Positions 57,143 through 64,000 of a stretch of DNA of 64,000 nt are shown here, in pieces (within the stretch, counting starts at the first letter, position 1; the number at the start of each line of letters is the position of its first letter). Made by a program: the position numbers and the translations under genes. The stretch comes from Gardnerella vaginalis (GTDB taxonomy: Bacteria; Actinomycetota; Actinomycetes; Actinomycetales; Bifidobacteriaceae). Location of the stretch: contig NZ_KQ956813.1 in NCBI RefSeq assembly GCF_001546455.1, positions 141,551-205,550 of the forward strand, given 5' to 3'. The notes under the pieces were generated by a model. It saw only the letters and a program-made list of their open reading frames with translations. It was not told the origin of the DNA and searched no databases.

Positions 57143-57556
57143 CTATTGCTCTTTATTGCTCTCTTTATTGCACTCTTCGCACAATCCAAACACTTCCAAA
57201 GTGTGGTCTATAACCGTGTATCCATGAGATTCAGCAATCTTATGAATCCAACCTTCATCGTCTGGCGGCTCTATATCTACAGTCTTTCCGCATTTTTCGC
57301 ACACCAAATGATGATGATGCGTATTCTCATCGCAAATCCTAAAAAGCTGCTGACCGTTAAAACGCACGGTATCAACATCTCCACTTTGCGAAAGCATATT
57401 AAGCTGGCGATAAACAGTGGCCAAACCAATGATTTCACCATCTTCTACAAGCGCGCGATGCAAATTTTGTGCAGAAACAAAATTACGCGAAGCTCTTAAA
57501 TGCTCAAGAACTGTTTCTTTTTGCTTAGTGTTCCTGCGTATTGGCTCACCAACCAT
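57143..57556 (-). CDS. Fur-family metal-dependent regulator
   Basis: The protein (137 residues) has the winged helix (LRASRNFVSAQNLHRAL and LATVYRQLNMLSQSGDVD) and a His-rich metal-binding hinge (ENTHHHHLVCEKCGK). The four structural zinc cysteines are C86, C89, C126 and C129. Whether it senses iron, zinc or peroxide cannot be decided by eye; the short sequence lacking a long His tail would fit Zur or Fur. An AAAGG site precedes the ATG. It lies 27 bases after purK on the same strand, so it may be cotranscribed with purE-purK. Confidence 0.92.
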   Translation of the reverse strand: MVGEPIRRNTKQKETVLEHLRASRNFVSAQNLHRALVEDGEIIGLATVYRQLNMLSQSGDVDTVRFNGQQLFRICDENTHHHHLVCEKCGKTVDIEPPDDEGWIHKIAESHGYTVIDHTLEVFGLCEECNKESNKEQ

Positions 57557-57583
57557 TATTCAACCTTTCGCCGCAAAAAACTT

Positions 57584-58756
57584 TTAATCAAGCTCGTCAT
57601 CCCAACAACCTGTAGAGTCTAACACATTGGCCTCCTCAACAGGATTATTGCAAAGAACAGTAATATGACCCATTTTGCGATTCTTACGAATCTCTGCCTT
57701 GCCGTAATCGTGAACATGCCATTCTGGATGCTCCGCAATAAGCGCACGAGTAGGCGCAACATGCTGACCTAAAACATTAACCATTACAGCTGCAGAAAGA
57801 AGCTCAGGCTTTTTTAGAGGCCATCCAACAATACCGCGAACATGCGCCTCAAATTGATCCATATCGCAAGCTTCAATCGTATAATGCCCCGAATTATGCG
57901 GGCGCGGCGCAAGCTCATTTACAACTACGCGATTGTCTTTAGTAATAAACAGCTCTATTCCAAGCGTTCCAGCAAGCTTAAAGCCTTGAGCCAATCTAAG
58001 CGCTAAACTATGCGCATCTTCTTGAATCTTAGCATCAACATCTGCAGGAGCCAAAGTCATGTGCAAAATGCTATTGTGATGCACGTTTTTTACAAGCGGA
58101 TAAGTCACAAATTCGCTTCCATTTCCCGAAACAAGAATTGATGCTTCAAAAGCAAAGTCAACAAAACCTTCGAGAATAGAAGGCGGCATCTCTTGGCCAT
58201 TTTCTACGCGATTACGAACATTATCAACGTCTTCTTGAGTGCGCAAAACGTCTTGACCGTGGCCGTCGTAACCGCCTCTGCGTGTTTTAAGAATTGCAGG
58301 AAGCCCGATTTCTTCGATTGCTTTATCTAAATCGTCTAAATTGTTGACTTCACGCCATTTAGCAGTTTCAATACCGTGATTGTTAATAAAACTCTTTTCA
58401 AAAACACGGTCTTGAGTAACTCGCAATAAGTCGGTTCCTTGAGGAACTGCAACCAAATCACGCACACTATCTAAAGCATCTGCGTTTACGTTTTCAAATT
58501 CGTACGTAAGAACATCGCAACTTTTAGCAAGCTTTTGTAAGGCTTCTAAATCGTCATATTCTGCTTCAACTTGAAAATCCGCAACCTGAAACACCGGGCA
58601 ATTATGCGCTGGGTCTAAAACGCCGATTTTAAAGCCCATTCTTCTAGCGGCAATCGCCATCATGCGACCAAGCTGACCGCCACCTATAATTCCAATAGTG
58701 GCCCCTGGCATTAAGCACTTTGCAGCGCCATTAGTTGCTTCACATAAGCTCGGCAT
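57584..58756 (-). CDS. purK: 5-(carboxyamino)imidazole ribonucleotide synthase
   Basis: PurK carboxylates AIR to N5-CAIR with ATP and bicarbonate. The ATP-grasp protein (390 residues) shows [34 protein letters not shown] and [17 protein letters not shown]. The ATG at 58756 is chosen because GAGG lies six bases upstream. It overlaps the purE end by 17 bases, so the two are translationally coupled. Other in-frame starts at 58768 and 58711 are less well supported. Confidence 0.95.
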   Translation of the reverse strand: MPSLCEATNGAAKCLMPGATIGIIGGGQLGRMMAIAARRMGFKIGVLDPAHNCPVFQVADFQVEAEYDDLEALQKLAKSCDVLTYEFENVNADALDSVRDLVAVPQGTDLLRVTQDRVFEKSFINNHGIETAKWREVNNLDDLDKAIEEIGLPAILKTRRGGYDGHGQDVLRTQEDVDNVRNRVENGQEMPPSILEGFVDFAFEASILVSGNGSEFVTYPLVKNVHHNSILHMTLAPADVDAKIQEDAHSLALRLAQGFKLAGTLGIELFITKDNRVVVNELAPRPHNSGHYTIEACDMDQFEAHVRGIVGWPLKKPELLSAAVMVNVLGQHVAPTRALIAEHPEWHVHDYGKAEIRKNRKMGHITVLCNNPVEEANVLDSTGCWDDELD

Positions 58757-59246
58757 TAGATTCCTCAACCTTCTTTTTTAATTCTTTGCGGTATTCTTCA
58801 AGTTCTTCTGCAAGGCGACTATCTGTTGTGCTAAGCATGCTTACAGCAAGCAGGCCCGCATTAGTAGCGCCAGAATTGCCAACAGCGGTTGTTGCAACTG
58901 GAATTCCGCCAGGCATCTGCACTATAGAAAGCAAAGAATCCCAGCCCGAAAGAGCATGGGATTTTACAGGAACACCAACAACTGGAAGCGTTGTTTGAGC
59001 AGCAATCATACCTGGCAAGTGTGCAGCTCCACCAGCGCCAGCAATAATCACGCGAAAACCGTTTTTTCTAGCGCCATGCGCAAAATCTGCCATAAGTTCT
59101 GGAGTGCGATGTGCAGAAATAACTTGCTTTATATACGGCACTCTAAATCTTTCTAAGATTTCGCATGCGTGGCGCATTGTTTCCCAATCGCTAGAAGAGC
59201 CCATAACAACTGCCACAACAGGTTTTGAATCTAAAATATCTGCCAC
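58740..59246 (-). CDS. purE: N5-carboxyaminoimidazole ribonucleotide mutase
   Basis: PurE converts N5-CAIR to CAIR. The class I motifs [11 protein letters not shown] near the N-terminus and SAHRTPE with H46 are present, along with [22 protein letters not shown]. The start is a GTG at 59246, five bases after a GGGAGG site. The frame is open further upstream from a TTG but has no site there. Length is 168 residues. It precedes purK with a 17-base overlap. The pair is separated by 32 kb from the main purine cluster. Confidence 0.95.
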   Translation of the reverse strand: MADILDSKPVVAVVMGSSSDWETMRHACEILERFRVPYIKQVISAHRTPELMADFAHGARKNGFRVIIAGAGGAAHLPGMIAAQTTLPVVGVPVKSHALSGWDSLLSIVQMPGGIPVATTAVGNSGATNAGLLAVSMLSTTDSRLAEELEEYRKELKKKVEESNAELM

Positions 59247-59359
59247 AACAACCTCCCGTATATGCGCAAATACGCAACTTCTGCGCAAAGTTTATACGCA
59301 ACTTTTACTTTACGCAGAAGCACGGAAAAATGGCCAATAATTAGTGTTTTATTAGTGTT

Positions 59360-60001
59360 TTATTGCTTTTTTATTAGCTGCTTATTTTTAAGAACATATT
59401 TTACGTCTGCGCTAGCCGCCACATCACTCGAATGTGTTACAACAATCACGCATTTTCCGCGCTTATGAGCGGCATCTTTTAAGATTGCTATAACTTCTTT
59501 AGTGGTGTTTGGATCCAAGCTACCTGTTGGCTCGTCGGCAAGAATAACAGGAGCAGAAGATACAAGCGCTCGTGCAATAGCCACTCGCTGCTGCTGGCCT
59601 CCCGAAAGCTTTGTTATATTTCTAGTGGACTCGTCTTCGCTAAGCCCCAGCTCTTTAAGAATCGTAGAATCCGCCTTTGGGCTAACAAGCTGCAAATTTT
59701 CTACAGGATTCAAATAGTCAATTAGATTAAAACTCTGGAAAACTAAAGAAACATTGTTCTTGCGATGATTAGCATAACCGCCATTCTTAGAAATATCTTG
59801 ACCGTTAAACAATACTGTTCCGCTTGTTGGCGAGTCTAATCCTGCTAGAAGAGATAACATGGTGGATTTTCCAGCTCCCGAAGGCCCCGTTATGCTGTAT
59901 ATTTTTCCAGCTTCAAAATCTGCATTAACATTTTTAAGAACCGTAATATTAGTTACTCCATAAGAGTAATCAACGTTGTCTAGTTTTAATAAAGTTGTCA
60001 T
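59360..60001 (-). CDS. ABC transporter ATPase (MacB/LolD type)
   Basis: The 213-residue ATPase has Walker [10 protein letters not shown] at residues 39-47, a Q-loop near FQSFNLIDY, the signature LSGGQQQR and Walker [10 protein letters not shown]. LolD/MacB-type ATPases pair with FtsX-like permeases and often export peptides or lipoproteins, or act as mechanotransmitters. The ATG at 60001 has GGAG six bases upstream and lies 70 bases after the second permease. It is the last gene of a permease-permease-ATPase set. Confidence 0.94.
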   Translation of the reverse strand: MTTLLKLDNVDYSYGVTNITVLKNVNADFEAGKIYSITGPSGAGKSTMLSLLAGLDSPTSGTVLFNGQDISKNGGYANHRKNNVSLVFQSFNLIDYLNPVENLQLVSPKADSTILKELGLSEDESTRNITKLSGGQQQRVAIARALVSSAPVILADEPTGSLDPNTTKEVIAILKDAAHKRGKCVIVVTHSSDVAASADVKYVLKNKQLIKKQ

Positions 60002-60071
60002 AATAAACTCCAATATTTTCTAAATTTAATATTTGATACTTGTAAATTTTTAATTTTCTAAGAAAATCACT

Positions 60072-61448
60072 TTAGCTCATTGAATTCAATACAGAACGCG
60101 GCTTTTTAAACATTATTGGCGCAAGAGCAATGCATAGAGATACAAACGCTATAGCAAATCCTATAAGAATAGCAAACGCTGTTTGGCCAGTTAGCAAAGG
60201 CTGATTTGATGAGTACGTAATTGCACCATTTGCAACATTTGCTAATAGCATTGATCCAACACTAGACGATATTGCAGCACTAATCGCAGTAGACAGCACT
60301 GAGCAAAATGCAGATATTATAAAAACTTCTATAATCATCTGTAAAGCTATTGCACACTTACTAACGCCTAACGCCATAAGAACGCCAACTTCGTGGATCC
60401 TTCCTCGAACCCAAAAAACAAGAACTAAGCCAAGAATTATTACCGCAACAATCGCAAGGCAAAATAGAATCATAAACACTAATTGCTTAACTGTTTTTAC
60501 AGATTGAAGAACAGAGGCAAATCTTTGCGCATTATTTTCTACAGAAAGCATGCCATTGCCATAGTTTTTAGCGATTTTATTGGCTTCTTCTAAAGCTTTA
60601 GTTAGACTATTTGGATTTTGCATAACGCACTTTATAGAACTGCGATTTTTACTTCCAAACAAGTAAAAAGCGGATTCTAAATCGGTTATTACGCGATTTT
60701 CGGAAGAGTCGGAAGGAAGCGCACCCTTTGTTTGCATCTTGCCAGAAAAAATGCCAACAACCTTAAGATTAATGCTTTTGCTGCCTTGTTTTAAGGTTAA
60801 AACAGACCCGAGTTTAAGATTATTTTGTTTAGCAAAACTCTTGTGAATTATTGCAGATTTTGCGCGCTTAAAGCTACCAGCTGCAGAAGAATCAATATGA
60901 TTGCCTTCATCCAGCTTATATAATCCTTCTTGGAATCCCTGCGCTAACTGTGATTTAGTTGTTCCCGTTATGGAAACAAGCGAAAACATTCCATCGTTGT
61001 CTAAACGCGGACCATTTATTGGCGCTACAATTTTAGCGTTAACAGGATTTGCTAAAACATCCTTTTCTTCTGCAATGGTTTTTATTCCACTAATCTTTTT
61101 GAATTTTGCAATAAGATTTTCGGGAATTCCTTCGTTTTTTTGCAAATCTTGAGGAATGTCTTGCTGCGATTGTTTAGCGGAGTCACCAGTAGAATCGCCA
61201 GCAGAATCGCCAGCAGAATCGCCAGCAGAATCAGACTCTGGCAAAGTCTGCCCTTGCGTTTTTGCGTAAACGCTAAATCCTAAACCAATGTTGGAAGTTA
61301 TTTGATTCTCTAGATTTTTTACGCAAGCAATAACACTCGCTTGGCAAATAAGCGCGCTAAGAACAACCGTAATAATCAAAGCTAAAATAGCACTTCGTCT
61401 TGGTTTTCTAACTATAGCGAGCCAAGATCTTTTTATAATTTGAGTCAT
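60072..61448 (-). CDS. FtsX/MacB-like ABC transporter permease with repeat segment
   Basis: The 458-residue permease has an N-terminal helix (about residues 16-38), a large extracytoplasmic domain, and a C-terminal three-helix FtsX core. The core begins near MILFCLAIVAVIILGLVLVFW and includes GVLMALGVSKCAIALQMIIEV. A Ser, Ala, Gly, Asp repeat (SAGD units) sits near residues 73-90 in the outer domain and is encoded by 12-base direct repeats. It is 41 bases from the other permease. Substrate is not predictable. Confidence 0.9.
   Translation of the reverse strand: MTQIIKRSWLAIVRKPRRSAILALIITVVLSALICQASVIACVKNLENQITSNIGLGFSVYAKTQGQTLPESDSAGDSAGDSAGDSTGDSAKQSQQDIPQDLQKNEGIPENLIAKFKKISGIKTIAEEKDVLANPVNAKIVAPINGPRLDNDGMFSLVSITGTTKSQLAQGFQEGLYKLDEGNHIDSSAAGSFKRAKSAIIHKSFAKQNNLKLGSVLTLKQGSKSINLKVVGIFSGKMQTKGALPSDSSENRVITDLESAFYLFGSKNRSSIKCVMQNPNSLTKALEEANKIAKNYGNGMLSVENNAQRFASVLQSVKTVKQLVFMILFCLAIVAVIILGLVLVFWVRGRIHEVGVLMALGVSKCAIALQMIIEVFIISAFCSVLSTAISAAISSSVGSMLLANVANGAITYSSNQPLLTGQTAFAILIGFAIAFVSLCIALAPIMFKKPRSVLNSMS
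61181..61233. repeat. 12-base tandem repeat inside the permease gene
   Basis: About four copies of a 12-base unit (AGAATCGCCAGC on the plus strand) encode the SAGD run in the permease. The first copy is diverged. Copy-number change would keep the reading frame because the unit is a multiple of three. Confidence 0.85.
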
Positions 61449-61489
61449 TTTACCACCTACTTTTGCACGTCAACTACTTTTGCAGCCAA

Positions 61490-62860
61490 CTACTTTTGCA
61501 TGCCAAGCAAATCTCTAGGAGACTTTCGCAAAATAGGAAGATAAGACAACGCAACCGCAACAATAATAATCATTAGAACCATTAATGAAGATTGAATTAA
61601 GCAATCTAAGCTAACTTGAACAGCAATCTTATCTAAAGTTCTAGTAGCCATGCTCGACTCCAAGTTTCCTCCAGCTTGACCCATTGAGCTAAGCTGCTGC
61701 GCGGCGGAATTTTTTACAGAACCTAATGCACAATCGCTAAACCATGGAGATATTGCACTGGCAAAACCATAGCCTATTGCAATGGCTGGAATCGCAAGTA
61801 ACACAAGCTCAAAAAGCTGCTGCAACACAAGGGAAGCTTTTCCAACGCCAATGGAAGTTAAAACTCCAATTTCTTTTCTACGCTCATTAATCCAAAGAAT
61901 AAGAACCAATCCAAGAGCCACCACAGCAAACGCGCTTACTGCAATAACCGTTATGTTCATCATGGATTTTACGCCTTTTGCAGCTCCAATCATGCCCTGT
62001 ACAAACTGGTCATCTCGAGTAATCTGATAGTTTTGCAAATCAATTGGCAGCTTAGACGCTTCTTCAATCACAGAATCTGCGTCCGCTCCTTTTTTAACCT
62101 TAAAACTTGCGTCCTGGTATATCTCTTTTCCAGGCTTATATTTGTAAAGCTCTCTGGTTGTTTTTAAATCTGTATACACAGTGTTTGCGGTTAATTCTGC
62201 ACGCGTTGCAACTGGGCGATTATTAGCTCCGCCGTAAATTCCAACTATGCGCGTTTTTACTTGCTCCGTGGAATGGTTAAGGTTATCGGCATCAAACGGG
62301 TTGGCTTTAAGCGTTAACGAATCGCCTAATTTTAGGCCGTTGAGTTTTGCTAAGTCTTCGTGGATTAAGGAAGCATGCTCATCTGATTCGCGCAAAGCCC
62401 TTCCTTTAACCATGTGAATTGACTTTGTTTTAAACGCATTTAAGCCCTTAGAAGAGTTTGTTCCCTCTAGGTTTACAGCGTTGCCAAATTGCTTTTCTCT
62501 GCGCGCATCGTAGTCTTGAACACCTTTGATTCTAGCTGCTTTTGCGTCAACTAAATCGGCTGTAACATTTTGACGCAAAACATACGAATCAACGTTTTTT
62601 AGTGACGCGATTTTTTTAACATCACTTGGCTTAACAGTTCCCGCTCCCCTAGGAGTTCCAGGATTTACTTGCGGATTATTTGCTAAAACAAAACTAGATT
62701 CTGCTTGTTCTTCTACCTTTTTGCCCTCTTTTTCTGCAGCAATCGCAACTGCAGAAGATGCCAGCAAAAGCGTTGAAATCAATGCCAGTATTACAAACAC
62801 GATTGCTGTTTTTACTCTTTTTCTCAAAACGTAGCGTATTGCGCGAGAAATAAATGTCAT
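61490..62860 (-). CDS. FtsX/MacB-like ABC transporter permease
   Basis: The 456-residue permease has the same layout as its partner: an N-terminal helix (about residues 18-40), an extracytoplasmic MacB-like domain with NGLKLGDSLTLKANPF, and C-terminal helices. The first core helix reads NITVIAVSAFAVVALGLVLILWI, followed by GVLTSIGVGKASLVLQQLFE. The two permeases are clear paralogues and probably form a heterodimer driven by the ATPase at 59.4 kb. The upstream 568 bases carry no gene and should hold the operon promoter. Confidence 0.9.
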   Translation of the reverse strand: MTFISRAIRYVLRKRVKTAIVFVILALISTLLLASSAVAIAAEKEGKKVEEQAESSFVLANNPQVNPGTPRGAGTVKPSDVKKIASLKNVDSYVLRQNVTADLVDAKAARIKGVQDYDARREKQFGNAVNLEGTNSSKGLNAFKTKSIHMVKGRALRESDEHASLIHEDLAKLNGLKLGDSLTLKANPFDADNLNHSTEQVKTRIVGIYGGANNRPVATRAELTANTVYTDLKTTRELYKYKPGKEIYQDASFKVKKGADADSVIEEASKLPIDLQNYQITRDDQFVQGMIGAAKGVKSMMNITVIAVSAFAVVALGLVLILWINERRKEIGVLTSIGVGKASLVLQQLFELVLLAIPAIAIGYGFASAISPWFSDCALGSVKNSAAQQLSSMGQAGGNLESSMATRTLDKIAVQVSLDCLIQSSLMVLMIIIVAVALSYLPILRKSPRDLLGMQK

Positions 62861-62954
62861 TGACTACCATCCTCATCGAACACTTGTAGTTAAATCGTAT
62901 GTTATTCAATCATTAATATCAGTACAACAAGTACAAGCCGCATGAATCATACAA

Positions 62955-63005
62955 AATCGTATAAGCCACACAATCGTATAAGCCACACAATCGTATAAGC
63001 CACAC
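62955..63005. repeat. Three tandem copies of a 17-base unit
   Basis: The unit AATCGTATAAGCCACAC occurs three times head to tail without mismatch, 95 bases upstream of the first permease gene. There are no spacers, so it is a short tandem repeat and not a CRISPR. Its place upstream of an operon leaves a regulatory or phase-variable role open. Confidence 0.9.
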
Positions 63006-63330
63006 AGCAAGTACAATCACGTAGCCTATATTATTTACCCTTATAAAATACTGTGAAAAAACTGTTTATTCTCTTTAAATATCTTAGAAAATTTTATGAA
63101 AATTACTGATTTTCAATAAAAAATATATGCTAAATTGTCATAATCAATTTAAATAATTTATGTTACACAGTGCTTATAAAACAAAATTTTTTAGATTATT
63201 AGTAAGTTTTACAACTTGAGACTTTGCAATCAAAAAAATTTATTTTGCATGATTTGACGAGGATTTGCGTGATTATTTTGTAGGATTTGCGTGGATAAAG
63301 GCGTATCAACAACAAGACACAGAAAACAAC

Positions 63331-63367
63331 TAAGGCGAGCACGTGATTGTTACGAGTGCCCGCCTTA
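63331..63367 (-). terminator. Terminator of the surface protein gene
   Basis: Arms TAAGGCG-A-GCAC and GTGC-C-CGCCTTA (one mismatch) enclose a 13-base loop. On the minus strand the hairpin is followed by GTTGTTTTCTG, a weak T tract. It lies 61 bases past the surface protein stop. In the plus direction it runs into an AT-rich TTATTTTT segment, so it may work both ways. Confidence 0.65.
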
Positions 63368-63428
63368 ATTTATTTTTAGGATTTATGCGCTGCGATTAGC
63401 CGAGGCTGATTTCGCCTTAGTTTACGCC

Positions 63429-64000
63429 TTAGTTTTCATCCTCGTCTTTGCGCTTCTTCCTTTTCTTACCAAACAGAACAAAGAAGAAGAATCCGCCAAC
63501 AATCGCGGCAATAGCGGCAAGAGCGCCAACAATAGACGCAATCAAACCAATGTTTGAAGAGCTTGATGCACTCTTTGCTGAACTACTAGCAGAAGACTTT
63601 GCCGAATCCTTAGAATCCTTAGAATCCTTATCGGAGTCTTTTGCAGAATCTTTAGCAGAATCGCTGGAATCAGAGTGATCCTTTGCAGAATCCTTAGTGG
63701 AATCAGAGTCATTCGACTTAGCGGAATTACTTGAATTAGAGCCACTTCCACCAGCGTTTAAACTATTTCCACCCGCAGAACCACCATTGCGATTGCGATT
63801 AGCGTTCGAGCCATTGGTGTTATTACCACCATTTACGTCACCATCGTTCTTGGTGTTACCGTTACCAGTACCATTACCCGAACCATTGGTATTGTTGCCA
63901 CTATTCGAGCCATTACCTGGATTATTATTCGGGTTGTTACCAGGCTTATCTCCCGAACCGCCTCCGTCAGGATTCAATCCACCACCTGGATTACCTCCGC
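63429..64000 (-). CDS. C-terminal part of a low-complexity membrane-anchored surface protein
   Basis: The reading frame is open to the right edge, so the start lies outside the window. The visible 190 residues are a Gly, Asn and Pro rich stretch, a Ser, Asp, Lys, Ala repeat region (KDS and DSAKDS units), one membrane helix (IGLIASIVGALAAIAAIVGGFFFFVLF) and a basic tail KKRKKRK ending in DEDEN. This is the architecture of a wall-spanning surface protein held by a C-terminal helix. No LPxTG sortase motif precedes the helix. The domain that would tell its role is not visible. Confidence 0.85.
   Translation of the reverse strand, partial: GGNPGGGLNPDGGGSGDKPGNNPNNNPGNGSNSGNNTNGSGNGTGNGNTKNDGDVNGGNNTNGSNANRNRNGGSAGGNSLNAGGSGSNSSNSAKSNDSDSTKDSAKDHSDSSDSAKDSAKDSDKDSKDSKDSAKSSASSSAKSASSSSNIGLIASIVGALAAIAAIVGGFFFFVLFGKKRKKRKDEDEN

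Larger units (their letters stand above)
62861..63428. other. Gene-free AT-rich stretch
   Basis: No coding frame with a plausible start and codon use is visible on either strand. The stretch holds three tandem 17-base repeats at 62955-63005 and a very AT-rich core from 63010 to 63240. A 12-base direct repeat (AGGATTTGCGTG) occurs at 63260 and 63282, and the terminator of the surface protein gene is at 63331. The promoter of the ABC transporter operon is expected here. Confidence 0.7.

Noticed and set aside
62955..63005. Possible CRISPR
   Set aside because: The 17-base units are directly adjacent with no spacers and there are only three; no cas gene is in the window.

Overview
The window is a chromosomal segment of a low-GC member of the Bifidobacteriaceae, most likely of the Gardnerella group. 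The gene set is actinobacterial and bifidobacterial: DUF3046 beside recA-recX, the pgsA-yebC-ruvCAB order, DUF3027 beside a cold-shock gene, a WXG100 protein, a PhoP-type two-component pair, and a large single-chain PurL. The DNA is AT-rich (I estimate low 40s percent GC) and coding is dense on both strands. I see no prophage, insertion sequence, CRISPR array or rRNA. The species assignment is inferred from content, not from a database match.

Layout. 1-7.8 kb (minus strand): ruvB (cut by the window edge), ruvA, ruvC, yebC, a CDP-alcohol phosphatidyltransferase, tRNA-Gln, prs, nadD, an unknown gene and proA; thrC diverges from proA. 9.4-16 kb (minus): recX, recA, a DUF3046 gene, a cinA C-terminal-type gene, pgsA, ftsK and tRNA-His. 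16.4-26.7 kb (plus): purT, purC, purL, purF, purM and purD. 26.7-33.1 kb: an envelope module with an LtaS-like gene facing away from an esterase and a lysyl-phospholipid synthase-like gene. 33.2-41 kb (minus): clpC, DUF3027, a cold-shock protein, a histidine kinase/response regulator pair and a TPM-domain protein. 41-44 kb: a WXG100 gene, groEL under a CIRCE element, and a LytR_C protein.

44.2-50.5 kb (plus): ung, then a tightly overlapped moxR-DUF58-membrane protein-VWA-VWA-membrane protein operon of the Bat type. 50.6-52.5 kb: a WXG-like small protein followed by an alpha/beta hydrolase with a helical N-terminus, a possible type VII substrate pair. 52.6-59.2 kb: purB, a degenerate-kinase/flippase fusion, the HU gene, a Fur-family regulator, purK and purE. 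59.4-64 kb (minus): a MacB/FtsX-type ABC transporter with two permeases, a gene-free AT-rich stretch of 568 bases, and the C-terminal part of a low-complexity membrane-anchored surface protein.

How the genes fit together. Every step from PRPP synthesis (prs) to AICAR is present (purF, purD, purT, purL, purM, purK, purE, purC, purB); only the last step, purH, is missing from the window. DNA repair is represented by recA, recX, ruvABC and ung, with LexA-type palindromes before recA and before ruvA. Stress proteostasis is represented by groEL (CIRCE) and clpC. Several genes act on the envelope: two CDP-alcohol transferases, an LtaS-like enzyme, a lysyl-phospholipid synthase whose N-terminus is rhomboid-like, and a separate flippase-like protein carrying a dead-looking kinase domain.
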